In this document: positions 1-9,318 of the stretch, piece after piece
Layout: every line of letters starts with the position of its first letter
Position numbering within the stretch: the stretch's first letter is position 1
Assembly (NCBI RefSeq): GCF_013403975.1
Contig: NZ_JABFDH010000006.1
Span: 217,767-281,766 of the forward strand
Length of the DNA: 64,000 bases
Origin: Winogradskyella ursingii
Lineage (GTDB): Bacteria; Bacteroidota; Bacteroidia; Flavobacteriales; Flavobacteriaceae
Reading direction: 5' to 3'
The notes under the pieces: model-generated
Seen by the model: the letters and a program-made list of their open reading frames with translations, nothing else
The model's database searches: none
Told to the model about the DNA's origin: nothing
Position numbers and translations under genes: made by a program

Positions 1-68
1 GATTTCTTTTTTAAGGATTGCTAGCATTGTTTTAAGTATTCAGTATTTAAGATATGTAAATGTCTCCA

Positions 69-365
69 TCATTTGAGTGAAGCAATTTTATCTACACTCC
101 AAGCTTCAGGCTTTGCATTAAACAATGGCTTTGTGTTAGCCCAAATAGTTTTAAATAATTCAGAATACCTGTAATTATTAAGTTCTGTTTCAGAGTCCCA
201 ATAACTATACGTAAAAAAAATGTTTGTATTGTTTTGGTCTCTGTACAATTCTAAAAATTGACATCCATCAAAATTCCGAATTTTTTGTTTGTTCGCTTCA
301 AAATTAGCCAAGAATTCTTCAATCTTGGAAAGTTCAAAACTCATTTTTACAATTCTTACTAACAA
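69..365 (-). CDS. Antibiotic biosynthesis monooxygenase (ABM)-like small protein
   Basis: A 98-residue single-domain protein of the dimeric alpha/beta barrel ABM fold, often labelled putative quinol monooxygenase. The opening MLVRIVKMSF, the FDGC segment and the FFTYSYWDSE strand followed by an alignment of Trp residues fit the family. I chose the TTG start: it preserves the conserved MLVRIVK strand, while the first ATG (position 344) would delete it. The TTG lies three bases after the stop of the upstream SAM hydrolase gene, so the two are probably translationally coupled. The physiological substrate is unknown; ABM-fold proteins range from monooxygenases to heme-degrading enzymes. Confidence 0.75.
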   Translation of the reverse strand: MLVRIVKMSFELSKIEEFLANFEANKQKIRNFDGCQFLELYRDQNNTNIFFTYSYWDSETELNNYRYSELFKTIWANTKPLFNAKPEAWSVDKIASLK

Positions 366-368
366 ACT

Positions 369-1205
369 TTAAGATTTTAAAAAATTAACAGTAACCGTGT
401 CCATAGTTTTTAAGCCCATTAAGGTAGATGCACTGCCAACCGTACTACAGTTACTCTTGTATACTGCGATTTCTAAATAATTTGAGGAATTAAATACGAC
501 TAAGCCTTTGCCCTCGTCATTTCTTTTATTTTCCTCGATTTCAAAATTAACAATGTCGCTATATTTTTGATGTATTTTTTTGAATTTATGGTTGCGTGCG
601 GAAATTTCAAAATCACGCGTTTTTTGGATATTCTCAAAAAAATTACGCTTAATATTGGTGACTACATTTCCGTAGTTATCTATGTAAATTACACTACCAA
701 TAATTTGATTTTGCTCGTCATTAACAAAAGGAATTAAATTTTTAATAGGCTTTATTGTGTTAATAACTTTTCCGATCACTTCTAATGTGCCACCCCTTGC
801 AATGTGGCATGCCACTTTTACAAAGACATCAAGTACGGGAAAACTGGTTTCAATTTTATCGTGAATGTTGATTTCTACAATTTTAGCTGGAGCAATTTCT
901 GCACATATCATACTCATAATGCCATTGTTAGCGCATATAAAGTAATGGTCATCCAGACTGACTGCAATGTGTTTGTTTTCAGGGCTTAATTCAGAATCGA
1001 TTCCGATAATATGTATCGTTCCTTTGGGAAAACTGCTGTAAGCATTCAGAATAATATAGGCGGCCTCAGAAATATTAAAAGGCGAAACAGAATGTGATAC
1101 ATCTACAATTCTCACATCCGAAAGTTCGCTATAAATAGCACCTTTTATGGCACCGGCAAAATGGTCTTTTTCGCCAAAATCAGTCGTTAAAGTGATTATT
1201 GCCAT
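369..1205 (-). CDS. SAM hydrolase / SAM hydroxide adenosyltransferase (DUF62 family)
   Basis: A 278-residue protein matching the DUF62 family, which hydrolyses S-adenosylmethionine to adenosine and methionine and is related to the SAM-dependent chlorinase and fluorinase. The N-terminal TLTTDFGEKDHFAG motif and the central ANNGIMS motif line the active site in characterised members. Length is normal for the family. It is divergent from phoH, and the small ABM gene follows three bases downstream, so both probably share one transcript. Halogenase activity is not implied; most genomic homologues are hydrolases. Confidence 0.85.
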   Translation of the reverse strand: MAIITLTTDFGEKDHFAGAIKGAIYSELSDVRIVDVSHSVSPFNISEAAYIILNAYSSFPKGTIHIIGIDSELSPENKHIAVSLDDHYFICANNGIMSMICAEIAPAKIVEINIHDKIETSFPVLDVFVKVACHIARGGTLEVIGKVINTIKPIKNLIPFVNDEQNQIIGSVIYIDNYGNVVTNIKRNFFENIQKTRDFEISARNHKFKKIHQKYSDIVNFEIEENKRNDEGKGLVVFNSSNYLEIAVYKSNCSTVGSASTLMGLKTMDTVTVNFLKS

Positions 1206-1326
1206 GGATTGATTGTTGATATTTTTTTAAGAATTATGGTTGTAAAATTGTTAGCTTTGTTGTTAAACAATACGTACACAAAACTAATAAAAGAAAACAG
1301 ATTAAAACACTAAATACAGCACGCTT

Positions 1327-2280
1327 TTGAACGAACTTATCCTAGAACTCGAAGAAATAACTCCAAAAGAATTCTTCGGCGCACAGAACGCCAATATTGA
1401 ACTCCTAAAAAAATATTATCCTAAACTCAAAATTGTAGCCAGAGGCAATAAAATTAAGGCTTATGGTGACGAGGATCTTCTCGAACAGTTTGACCAAAGA
1501 ATGACTATGCTCATGCAACATTTTGGCAAATACAATAAGCTTGATGAAAATGTAATTGAACGCATATTAACTAGCAATAGTAGCGACGATTACAATACAT
1601 CTGCAAAAAGCGGTGAGGTTATTGTCCACGGTGTTGGAGGCAAGTTAATAAAAGCGCAAACGGTCAATCAGCGGAAACTAGTAGAAAGCATGCGTAAAAA
1701 CGATATGGTGTTTGCTATTGGCCCAGCCGGTACAGGTAAAACCTACACGGGAGTGGCATTAGCTGTAAGAGCTTTAAAGAATAAGGAGGTAAAACGTATA
1801 ATACTCACGCGTCCTGCGGTTGAGGCTGGTGAAAACCTCGGATTTCTTCCAGGCGACCTAAAAGAAAAGTTAGACCCATATATGCAACCTTTATACGATG
1901 CCCTTAGGGACATGATACCTGCCGAAAAGTTAGAAAGTTATATTGAAAAAGGCGTCATACAAATCGCTCCATTGGCATTTATGCGAGGTCGTACGCTCGA
2001 TCACGCATTTGTAATTTTGGACGAAGGGCAAAATACTACGCACGCACAGATGAAAATGTTCTTGACTCGTATGGGTAAAAACGCCAAGTTTCTATTAACT
2101 GGAGATCCTGGTCAGGTTGATTTACCACGTCGTACTATTTCTGGACTAAAAGAAGCACTTCTGGTGCTCAAAGACATTGAAGGTATCGGAGTCATTTATT
2201 TAGATGATAAAGATGTTATACGTCATAAATTAGTTAAGAAAGTGATTGCAGCTTATAAAAGTATTGAGAATAGAGATTAG
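1327..2280 (+). CDS. PhoH family ATPase
   Basis: A 317-residue cytoplasmic PhoH-like ATPase. An N-terminal KH-like region (about 1-95) precedes the P-loop domain, with Walker A GPAGTGKT near residues 132-139 and Walker B FVILDEGQN near 228-236. PhoH/PhoL proteins are linked to RNA metabolism and ribosome maturation, but the exact role here is unknown. The start is TTG; the N-terminus MNELILELEEITPKEFFGAQ is the one conserved in flavobacterial homologues. A TAGCTTTG element at 1252-1259 fits the flavobacterial -7 box, though no well-spaced TTG lies upstream. purC follows about 75 bases later. Confidence 0.9.
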   Translation: MNELILELEEITPKEFFGAQNANIELLKKYYPKLKIVARGNKIKAYGDEDLLEQFDQRMTMLMQHFGKYNKLDENVIERILTSNSSDDYNTSAKSGEVIVHGVGGKLIKAQTVNQRKLVESMRKNDMVFAIGPAGTGKTYTGVALAVRALKNKEVKRIILTRPAVEAGENLGFLPGDLKEKLDPYMQPLYDALRDMIPAEKLESYIEKGVIQIAPLAFMRGRTLDHAFVILDEGQNTTHAQMKMFLTRMGKNAKFLLTGDPGQVDLPRRTISGLKEALLVLKDIEGIGVIYLDDKDVIRHKLVKKVIAAYKSIENRD

Positions 2281-2355
2281 GAACTAGTCGTAGTTTGCAG
2301 TAACAGTTTACAGGTATGCAAATAAACAGTTAAACGAATAACGTTTAAATATAGA

Positions 2356-3306
2356 ATGAGTAACACAATAACAAATACCAACTTCAATTTTCCAAACCAA
2401 AAAAGTGTTTATAAAGGTAAGGTGCGTGAAGTTTACAATATAAATGACGAGCAATTGGTCATGGTCGCTACAGATAGATTGTCAGCGTTTGATGTGGTTA
2501 TGCCAAAGGGCATTCCGTACAAAGGGCAAATCCTGAATCAGATTGCGACAAAGATGATGAAAGAAACCGAAGATTTGGTTCCGAATTGGTTGGTAGCGAC
2601 TCCAGATCCTAACACAGCCGTTGGGCATTTGTGTGAGCCTTATAAGGTAGAAATGGTAATCCGTGGTTACATGTCTGGCCATGCCGCACGCGAATACAAA
2701 TTAGGTAAAAGAAAGCTATGCGGAGTTGAAATGCCAGATGGTATGAAAGAAAACGACAAGTTTCCTGAACCTATTATCACTCCAGCTACAAAAGCTGAAA
2801 TGGGAGATCATGACGAAGATATTTCAAAAGAAGATATATTAAAACGTGGTATCGTATCAAAAGACGATTACGAAGTTCTTGAAGATTATACCAGAAAGCT
2901 TTTTCAGCGTGGTACAGAAATCGCAGAAGAACGAGGATTGATTTTGGTAGATACCAAATACGAATTTGGTAAAACGAAAGACGGAAAAATTGTTTTAATA
3001 GATGAAATCCACACACCGGATTCCTCACGTTATTTTTATGCGGAAGGTTATCAAGACCGACAGGATAGAGGGGAAGCGCAAAAACAACTCTCAAAAGAAT
3101 TTGTTCGTCAATGGTTAATTAGCAACGGATTTCAAGGATTGGAAGGTCAAATAGTGCCTGAAATGAGCGATGATTATATTAAAACCGTTAGCGACCGTTA
3201 TATTGAACTTTATGAGAACATTACTGGTGAAACTTTTGTAAAAGCAGATGTTTCAGATATTCAAAACCGCATTGAGTCTAATGTTTTAGATTATTTGTCT
3301 AAATAA
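2356..3306 (+). CDS. purC: Phosphoribosylaminoimidazolesuccinocarboxamide (SAICAR) synthase
   Basis: A 316-residue SAICAR synthase that ligates aspartate to CAIR with ATP hydrolysis in de novo purine synthesis. The KGKVREVYN glycine-rich ATP-binding strand near residues 20-28, the [12 protein letters not shown] segment and the [14 protein letters not shown] segment near 220-235 are characteristic. It is longer than the roughly 240-residue E. coli enzyme but typical of the longer PurC form in Bacteroidota. It stands alone among purine genes. Its stop is one base from the convergent stop of the cytochrome gene, with no evident terminator between them. Confidence 0.95.
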   Translation: MSNTITNTNFNFPNQKSVYKGKVREVYNINDEQLVMVATDRLSAFDVVMPKGIPYKGQILNQIATKMMKETEDLVPNWLVATPDPNTAVGHLCEPYKVEMVIRGYMSGHAAREYKLGKRKLCGVEMPDGMKENDKFPEPIITPATKAEMGDHDEDISKEDILKRGIVSKDDYEVLEDYTRKLFQRGTEIAEERGLILVDTKYEFGKTKDGKIVLIDEIHTPDSSRYFYAEGYQDRQDRGEAQKQLSKEFVRQWLISNGFQGLEGQIVPEMSDDYIKTVSDRYIELYENITGETFVKADVSDIQNRIESNVLDYLSK

Positions 3307-3307
3307 A

Positions 3308-3883
3308 CTATTTTGGTGGTATTGGTCCAGGAACAATATTTTCAATAGGTTCAATAGATTTTAAGTAGTTGTATATGGCTTCAATATCAGCCTCACTGAG
3401 TGTTGCATAAGATTGCCACGGCATAGGCGGTAACAATGTTCTACTACCTTCTAAACCTTTGTATTTTCCTTTTTGCATCGCTAAAGTAAACTGCTCTAAA
3501 CTCCATGTCCCTATTCCTGTGTTATCTGGTGTTAAATTACCAGCAAAGGAAATTCCCCAAGGTCCCATAGCAGCAGTTAAGTCTGGATGTGGAAACAGTA
3601 CACCTTTCATTACAATTTCACTATCAAATGTTGGTTTTGGTCTATCCGAAGGATAACCTGATAACATCCTGCTCATATCTGGCTTTGGTCCTTGTTCCGT
3701 CATAATATTTGGTGTGTGGCAAGTATTGCAATCCATTACAGTTACTAAATATTTGCCGTGTTTTTTTGACGTGTCTTCAGTAACTTCTCCTGACACATAG
3801 CCTTCTTTAACTTGTGTTTTTTGTTCGTTTTTACAGTTTGTAAATAAAATTGTAATTAGGGCTAATGCGAAAATTGATTTCAT
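3308..3883 (-). CDS. Cytochrome c family lipoprotein
   Basis: A 191-residue exported protein. Its short hydrophobic leader ends in LFTNC, a lipobox-like site that would anchor it to a membrane as a lipoprotein. A single heme-binding motif CNTCH occurs near residues 52-56, and a later LLPPMPW segment could supply the axial methionine, as in cytochrome c domains of the alcohol dehydrogenase type. No other cytochrome or oxidoreductase gene is adjacent, so its redox partner cannot be named. It is monocistronic and convergent with purC. Confidence 0.8.
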   Translation of the reverse strand: MKSIFALALITILFTNCKNEQKTQVKEGYVSGEVTEDTSKKHGKYLVTVMDCNTCHTPNIMTEQGPKPDMSRMLSGYPSDRPKPTFDSEIVMKGVLFPHPDLTAAMGPWGISFAGNLTPDNTGIGTWSLEQFTLAMQKGKYKGLEGSRTLLPPMPWQSYATLSEADIEAIYNYLKSIEPIENIVPGPIPPK

Positions 3884-3902
3884 AATAGATTGATTTTAAT
3901 TG

Positions 3903-6743
3903 TTATATCTTACTTGGTAACTGACCAAACTTCTCTTTAAAGCTTTTGGTGAAATAGGAAAGGTTGGAATAGCCCACTGAATATGCGACTTCAGATACAG
4001 ACCCTTCCTTTTGCGTCAACATCTTATGGGCTTCATTCAAACGTATTTCAACAATCAGTTGATTTGCTGATTTATTAACTAAAGCTTTTAGCTTTCTGTG
4101 GTATTGTGAGCGACTAAAGCCAACGGCACCGGCTAAATCCTCAACGCTCAAGTTTTCGTTATCTATATTTTCTTTTATATATGCTGCGGATTTTTGCAAG
4201 AATTGGTTGTCTAAATTACTCAGTTCTAAATCATCTACACTTGCCAGGTCTGAAGCCTTGAAGTAGTTCCATTGTCGTTCTCTATTAGCAATGAGATTTT
4301 TGATGTTGATCAATAGTTCATCCGCATGAAAAGGCTTTGTTAAATAAATATCCGCTCCTTGATTTAAACCTTCCATTTTATTGGTATGTCCTGCTTTTGC
4401 AGTTAAAAGAATCACTGGTATATGACTCGTTTTGGTGTTTAGTTTTAAGGAATGGCACATTTCGTAACCATCTTTTTTTGGCATCATTACATCAGATAAT
4501 ATCAAATCTGGAATATGTTCAATGGCCATGCGCTCACCTTGCCATCCATCTTCGGCCACTAACAATTGGTAACTTTCTCCCAATATATTCGTTATAAAAT
4601 CCCTTAAATCAGCATTGTCTTCAACGATTAATATTAATTTATCCTTGGCTTTTGAATTAAATACTTTATCATCAATTTTTGAATCATCAAGAAAATCGTC
4701 TATTGTGGTTTCAGAATAATCCACTGCTTTAGAATTCGCAACCACAGAAATATCCTTAGGAAGATTCTCCATGGTGTAGGGTAGCCTCACCTTAATAGTG
4801 GTGCCTTTGTCTTTTCTGCTATTAATATTAATTTGTCCGTTATGGATGTCAATGATTTCTTTAGTCAATGCCAAGCCAATACCAGACCCCTTTGTCTCTG
4901 TGCGTTCGCTTCGATAAAATCGTTCAAAAACATGATTCATTTCTTCTGCAGACATACCAATACCTGTGTCAGAAACTACAATTGTAAAGTGTGTATCATC
5001 ATAGTTCAGGGAAAAATTCACCATGCCACCTTTGAGTGTAAACTTAAAAGCATTAGATATTAAATTGCTTAGCACTTTCTGCAATTTATCCCTATCGTAA
5101 AATGCTATATTTATTTCTTCTGGAAAACTGGTAATTAGACTTATATTGGAACGTTCGGCCATACTTTCAAATGAAAACACTATGGATTTTATAAATTGAA
5201 TTAACCCTCCTTGTTTTAAGCTTAAATGAATATTTCCACTTTCTAATTTTGAAAGTTCCAAAAGCTGATCTATTAAATTTTGAAGTCGTTCAGCATTATT
5301 ACTTATAATATCCACTGTTTTTTTTGAAAGCACTACATCTCCATTTTCTGTGGTTTTAGATTGTTTTGCAAATTGCATCGGTCCAGAAATTAAAGACAAA
5401 GGTGTTCTAAATTCATGGCTAATATTTGCAAAGAATTTGGTTTTAACTTCGTCCAAGTCTTTGACCCGTTGCATTTCGGCGTAGGTTCTTTGGGCATCAA
5501 GTCGTTCGGCTTCATTAGCTTTATTGAGCACTTGCCGCCTGTACGCAATTCCGAATGAATAAATTATAATCTGTAAAAATATTCCCGTGGCATAAGGGTC
5601 AAAATATTGTATAGGTGTAATATAGCCCATTGACCAAAACAGCCCAATGATTAAAAAAGTAGATCCTATAAGCGAACCAAATCCAAAGTATTTGGCAAAT
5701 TGATCGTTCTTGGTTAATAGAATAATTGAAACGATTAAACTAGCCACAGAATATATCATTAAGAAAATATAATGATAGCCAACATTGGTCATAAATACTG
5801 AAGATGGTGATATGGCTCCATAAATGGATGCCAAGATAATTTCGATTAAAACTAAACTCGCCATGACCCACATGACCTTATCCAAAACTGGAAATTTAAT
5901 TTTAGAGTTTACGAAGGACCGTCCAAAATACCACCATGTATAAAATACTCCGCCAGCAATTAAAACAAAAACAGAAAATCTAAAATTAGGAATAGAGCCT
6001 AGAATAAATCCAACTGTCATAGCTTGGGTTAAAGTGCAGAATAAAAGCCAAACTGAAAACCATAAATATACTTTTTCCTTGAGGTAGAAAAATTGCAATA
6101 AATGGTATAGAAAAATCATAAAAGTAACTCCAAAGAAAAACAGATTAAAGCTGCGTTGAAAGCTAAAAAGTTTGTGGTAATTAGGCTGTGAAGGACTACG
6201 TGCAGACAAATTAAAGTATGCTGGATAACCAATCTGATTACCTTGAGCTTTAATGATCAGCGTGATTGCAGTATTAGTGGGTAAATCCGATAGTGAAACT
6301 TGATTGAGCGCCCAGTGCGCATCAACATCTCGTTCAGATTTAGCATACTCGACACCTGCTTTTTTATGGAATATTTGCTCGCCATTCACAAATCCATAAA
6401 TATCTACCTTGCCGTTACTTTTGGTCCAAGCGGGTGGTCCGATATGTTTATCTTCAAGATGAAGAGTCCAGTTCTGTAATTTTTCAGGTGCTTCAATTTC
6501 TAGTTTGCCCCAATACGTTGTCCCAACACTAAGATATCTTGGTAACTCTGAGCCTTTTAAATAATTAAGATTATCAGCTCTTAGAATATCATTGGGTGTA
6601 AAATTGTTTAATGAATCTGGATAAACTTTCAGTTGAGACTGTAAATCATGAACAGGATAGTTAGTGTCCAATTCGTAAACCTCTTGCGCGTTGAAATAAT
6701 TCAACACGAATATGAATAGAAAAAATGAGAAGCGCTTTTTCAT
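3903..6743 (-). CDS. Hybrid two-component sensor: 7TMR-DISM / histidine kinase / receiver / AraC regulator
   Basis: A 946-residue single-protein signalling system. Order: signal peptide (1-19), extracellular beta-rich sensor (about 40-185) resembling 7TMR-DISM extracellular domains, seven or so membrane segments (about 200-400), a HisKA domain with ISHEFRTP (His about 444), an HATPase with NLISNAFKFT and DTGIGM plus GSGIGLAL, a receiver with LILSDVMMP (Asp about 751), and a C-terminal AraC-type double helix-turn-helix (about 850-946). It differs from classical Bacteroides HTCS proteins in lacking beta-propeller sensor repeats. Inducer and targets are unknown; the divergent lipoprotein gene at 6987 is a possible target. 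Confidence 0.9.
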   Translation of the reverse strand: MKKRFSFFLFIFVLNYFNAQEVYELDTNYPVHDLQSQLKVYPDSLNNFTPNDILRADNLNYLKGSELPRYLSVGTTYWGKLEIEAPEKLQNWTLHLEDKHIGPPAWTKSNGKVDIYGFVNGEQIFHKKAGVEYAKSERDVDAHWALNQVSLSDLPTNTAITLIIKAQGNQIGYPAYFNLSARSPSQPNYHKLFSFQRSFNLFFFGVTFMIFLYHLLQFFYLKEKVYLWFSVWLLFCTLTQAMTVGFILGSIPNFRFSVFVLIAGGVFYTWWYFGRSFVNSKIKFPVLDKVMWVMASLVLIEIILASIYGAISPSSVFMTNVGYHYIFLMIYSVASLIVSIILLTKNDQFAKYFGFGSLIGSTFLIIGLFWSMGYITPIQYFDPYATGIFLQIIIYSFGIAYRRQVLNKANEAERLDAQRTYAEMQRVKDLDEVKTKFFANISHEFRTPLSLISGPMQFAKQSKTTENGDVVLSKKTVDIISNNAERLQNLIDQLLELSKLESGNIHLSLKQGGLIQFIKSIVFSFESMAERSNISLITSFPEEINIAFYDRDKLQKVLSNLISNAFKFTLKGGMVNFSLNYDDTHFTIVVSDTGIGMSAEEMNHVFERFYRSERTETKGSGIGLALTKEIIDIHNGQININSRKDKGTTIKVRLPYTMENLPKDISVVANSKAVDYSETTIDDFLDDSKIDDKVFNSKAKDKLILIVEDNADLRDFITNILGESYQLLVAEDGWQGERMAIEHIPDLILSDVMMPKKDGYEMCHSLKLNTKTSHIPVILLTAKAGHTNKMEGLNQGADIYLTKPFHADELLINIKNLIANRERQWNYFKASDLASVDDLELSNLDNQFLQKSAAYIKENIDNENLSVEDLAGAVGFSRSQYHRKLKALVNKSANQLIVEIRLNEAHKMLTQKEGSVSEVAYSVGYSNLSYFTKSFKEKFGQLPSKI

Positions 6744-6828
6744 TTATTGGTTTGTTTTCAAACCCACTAAAAAGGTACTAAAAATTCTTAATAAGCAGAT
6801 TGGTCCTTCAAAATTGAAGATTGTGAGT

Positions 6829-6848
6829 CAATAGTACTAACACTATTG
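6829..6848. repeat. Inverted repeat between the sensor-regulator gene and the divergent lipoprotein gene
   Basis: CAATAGT (6829-6835) and ACTATTG (6842-6848) form a perfect 7-bp inverted repeat with a 6-base spacer in the 243-base divergent intergenic region. It could be a protein-binding site, possibly for the neighbouring AraC-type regulator, but this is inference from position only. Confidence 0.3.
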
Positions 6849-6986
6849 TTTCATTGACTGTAACTCATGTTGTATCAATAGGTTTTATCGGACTTTTGAA
6901 ACAAATGTGTTAAGCTTTGCGACATGAATTTTAACCCTTAGCAACATTAAATTACAACTTTGTATTAATCAAAAAAATTATAAAAA

Positions 6987-7481
6987 ATGAAAACACAATT
7001 AAGAATTTTAAGTTTAGCTCTTTTGAGTTTACTAGCTATAAGCTGCTCAAAGGATGATGACAATGGCCCAGAATTAGAGGCATGGGAAGTTGAGGTAAAT
7101 GAGGTGAAATCTGCTACTTCTGCATATGTAGATATCAATGTTGCAACTAACGAAGGTCGTTTTGATGCTTCAGGTTATGTTCCTAATATGGGACATCATT
7201 TTATTAATCCAGCTTTAATAGATACTACATTCGATCTATTGAATCCTGAAGTCATATTATACGCACCAAATGAAGGTGGAGTGATGGAAATGGTAGCTAT
7301 TGAATACTCAATCATACCTGAGGATCCTGAAAACCCAGGATCTCCACCAGAAGGATTTACAGGTTCTGCGGACGTATGGCATTTTAATGAAGAATTGGGA
7401 CAATGGCAATTACATGTATGGACCATGTTAGAAAATCCAGACGGTATTTTTGCGATGTTTAACCCAGCGATTGGAGATTAA
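6987..7481 (+). CDS. Putative lipoprotein, function unknown
   Basis: A 164-residue protein with a classical flavobacterial lipoprotein leader: MKTQLRILSLALLSLLAISC followed by SKDDDN, so Cys20 is the likely acylated residue and the acidic/serine stretch fits surface or periplasmic display. The mature part is acidic and rich in aromatic and proline residues, ending in a domain with WHFNEELGQWQLHVWTM. I do not recognise a family. It is monocistronic, divergent from the hybrid sensor gene, and followed by a weak terminator. Confidence 0.7.
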   Translation: MKTQLRILSLALLSLLAISCSKDDDNGPELEAWEVEVNEVKSATSAYVDINVATNEGRFDASGYVPNMGHHFINPALIDTTFDLLNPEVILYAPNEGGVMEMVAIEYSIIPEDPENPGSPPEGFTGSADVWHFNEELGQWQLHVWTMLENPDGIFAMFNPAIGD

Positions 7482-7510
7482 AAATATTACCTTAATTAAT
7501 TTGAGTAAGT

Positions 7511-7550
7511 AAAAAGCTGGTTTTATAGTTTGTTATAGGCCAGTTTTTTT
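7511..7550 (+). terminator. Probable weak intrinsic terminator after the lipoprotein gene
   Basis: AAGCTGG and CCAGTTT can pair with one G-T wobble around a roughly 20-base loop, followed by a run of seven T. The stem is short, so termination efficiency is uncertain. Confidence 0.45.
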
Positions 7551-7611
7551 AATTCATTTTTAAATGAAATCCATGTTGAAGTGGAAAATTGATGTTAAAA
7601 GTAATAGTTTC

Positions 7612-8355
7612 TTACTCTTCAACTTCTTTTTCCTCAATTACAATTTTATCCTTCTTAAATATAGGAATTAGGTAAGATAAGTTATACCCAAAGCCAGCAC
7701 CAAAACTACTGCTGTCGTAAGTACGGCCAAACCCGGGTAAATAAAGGTTTTCATAATTACCAGGTTGATCTTCAGCGACTAAAAACTTTAATTGTACATT
7801 AACGCCTGCAAAGAAGTTATTAAAGATTTCTGCCTTAAGACCAATTTGAAGTTCTGTCCATAATCCCGTTAGACCTTTAAACTCTGTATCTGGGTTTATG
7901 GTAATCTGTTCATTCCAATATTGATTGTTAACGTTATACACTCCATAGCTATTTAGGGTTTGGCTAAAGGTTGTCGCACCTATTCTTAAGCCACTATAAA
8001 TCATGTTCTCCATGTCCAACCAATTTGTATAGAAATTGATGTCCACACCAGCTTTAAAATAACTTCCTTTAGTTGTATTGTCTATAGATTCACTAATTAA
8101 AGTTCTTTCTTCGTTTCCTAATTCTCCAGCCAAATAGAGCTTTTTGCTTAATCTGTAATCTCCCACAATTTCAAAACCTGTGTAATCGTCATCGACAAAT
8201 GATCGGACAATTTTACCAATGTCGGCTCCCAGTCTAAGACCGTATTTCTGCTTAAAAACAAGAGTATCTTTTACCGTTTCTTTTTGGTTTTGGGCAATTG
8301 CAATTGTAGAAAACAAAAGCAATAGAACTGCGCTTTTAATGAAATATCTGTACAT
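7612..8355 (-). CDS. DUF6048-type outer membrane protein
   Basis: A 247-residue protein with a cleavable signal peptide (MYRYFIKSAVLLLLFSTIAI, cleavage near AQ) and alternating beta-strand character with aromatic strand ends, consistent with a small outer membrane beta-barrel. From memory, this corresponds to DUF6048, which sits beside DUF6452 and rlmD in many flavobacteria. Its start overlaps the end of the upstream DUF6452 gene by 20 bases, implying co-transcription and translational coupling. The C-terminal tail is strongly charged (KDKIVIEEKEVEE), unusual for a barrel that ends on a membrane strand. Confidence 0.75.
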   Translation of the reverse strand: MYRYFIKSAVLLLLFSTIAIAQNQKETVKDTLVFKQKYGLRLGADIGKIVRSFVDDDYTGFEIVGDYRLSKKLYLAGELGNEERTLISESIDNTTKGSYFKAGVDINFYTNWLDMENMIYSGLRIGATTFSQTLNSYGVYNVNNQYWNEQITINPDTEFKGLTGLWTELQIGLKAEIFNNFFAGVNVQLKFLVAEDQPGNYENLYLPGFGRTYDSSSFGAGFGYNLSYLIPIFKKDKIVIEEKEVEE

Positions 8356-8902
8356 GTACGGTGTTTTCGTTTTCTATAGTTGTTGTAACTATGTTGATAT
8401 TGTCTATCCAATTATCCTCATCAAGCTCTCGCGTTACTACTAAATCTGTAAAAATACTTTTATAGCCACAAGCTCTCGAGACATATTCAAAAATGTTAGT
8501 GTAATTAATTTCAATAATGTCTACATTGGATGCTGTAGCTTCATTTTCGTCTAATCTTAGATTCGTGTCTTTTTCTAAGATGAACCTTGTTGTCGAAGTT
8601 TCGTTTTCAATACCTATTCTCAACGGTAATTCAAGTGCGTCGACATTAGAGTTAAAAACCAACGTGGCATCATTAGATTCTAGTGGAGGGTTTTCAACAA
8701 GACCTTCACCATAAGCAGTCAATCGGGTTACACTCTTCAGGTTTTCTTGATCGGTCACATCGTAGAATTCAATTAGCAAGCGTGGTGTGGTTTGAGTGCT
8801 TTCTGCGCAGATATCGTCGCGTTCACAACCATTTAAGGTCATTACCAATAACAGTGCTATCCCTATAGGTATTGTAGTTTTTATTCTATTTACTAACTTC
8901 AT
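8336..8902 (-). CDS. DUF6452-type lipoprotein
   Basis: A 188-residue protein with a lipoprotein leader ending in LNGC, followed by ERDDICAES. The spacing of the next cysteine and the beta-rich body fit DUF6452, a family I know only by its conserved neighbourhood with rlmD and DUF6048. Function is unknown; the pairing of a lipoprotein with a barrel suggests a cell-envelope complex, which is inference. It overlaps the downstream barrel gene by 20 bases. Here a four-helix-bundle gene interrupts the usual direct adjacency to rlmD. Confidence 0.75.
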   Translation of the reverse strand: MKLVNRIKTTIPIGIALLLVMTLNGCERDDICAESTQTTPRLLIEFYDVTDQENLKSVTRLTAYGEGLVENPPLESNDATLVFNSNVDALELPLRIGIENETSTTRFILEKDTNLRLDENEATASNVDIIEINYTNIFEYVSRACGYKSIFTDLVVTRELDEDNWIDNINIVTTTIENENTVHVQIFH

Positions 8903-8916
8903 AAGTTCAGTTGATG

Positions 8917-9303
8917 CGTTTATTTGTTTAGTTGGTAGTTTCGTAACGCATTAAGCATATTCGTTATCTTTTCGATTTTTTTGCGAGCTGATATATAATC
9001 ATTCTCGCCAATAAAGTCTAAATTTTTACTGATTATAAGTTGATTTAATACTTCCATAGCAGAACTAAATGAAATTGTTGTAAAATGTGCTTTGTCTTTT
9101 TGGGTTTTTCTTGAAGTACCTTCAGCCAAATTAGAAGCTATTGATATCGATGCTCGTCGTAATTGACTTACTAAACCAAATTTTTCTTCAGAAGGAAAAG
9201 AATTTGTAATTGAGTAAATCAGTTTAACAAGTAAAACGGACTCTTGCCAAACTTCTAATTTTTCAAATGAATATGTTTTCATGTACTAATTAACAAATCA
9301 ACG
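8917..9303. repeat. Imperfect inverted repeats flanking the four-helix-bundle gene
   Basis: CGTTTATTTGTTTAGTTG at 8917-8934 (overlapping the 3' end of the gene) and CTAATTAACAAATCAACG at 9286-9303 (just before its start) are inverted copies matching at roughly 14 of 18 positions. They bracket the open reading frame and resemble the complementary ends of intervening sequences found in some 23S rRNA genes. Confidence 0.45.
8920..9282 (-). CDS. Four helix bundle protein (23S rRNA intervening-sequence protein family)
   Basis: A 120-residue protein of the S23/IVP family. The opening SFEKLEVWQESVLLVKLIY, the central QLRRASISIASNLAEGTSR motif and the ending helix are diagnostic. Members were first described as ORFs within 23S rRNA intervening sequences, but free-standing copies are common in Bacteroidota; the molecular function is unknown. 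It lies between rlmD and DUF6452, which are normally adjacent, and is bordered by imperfect inverted repeats, suggesting that it arrived as a small cassette. Its proximity to a 23S rRNA methylase is notable but may be coincidental. Confidence 0.9.
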   Translation of the reverse strand: MKTYSFEKLEVWQESVLLVKLIYSITNSFPSEEKFGLVSQLRRASISIASNLAEGTSRKTQKDKAHFTTISFSSAMEVLNQLIISKNLDFIGENDYISARKKIEKITNMLNALRNYQLNK

Positions 9304-9318
9304 AATAAACAATCAACA

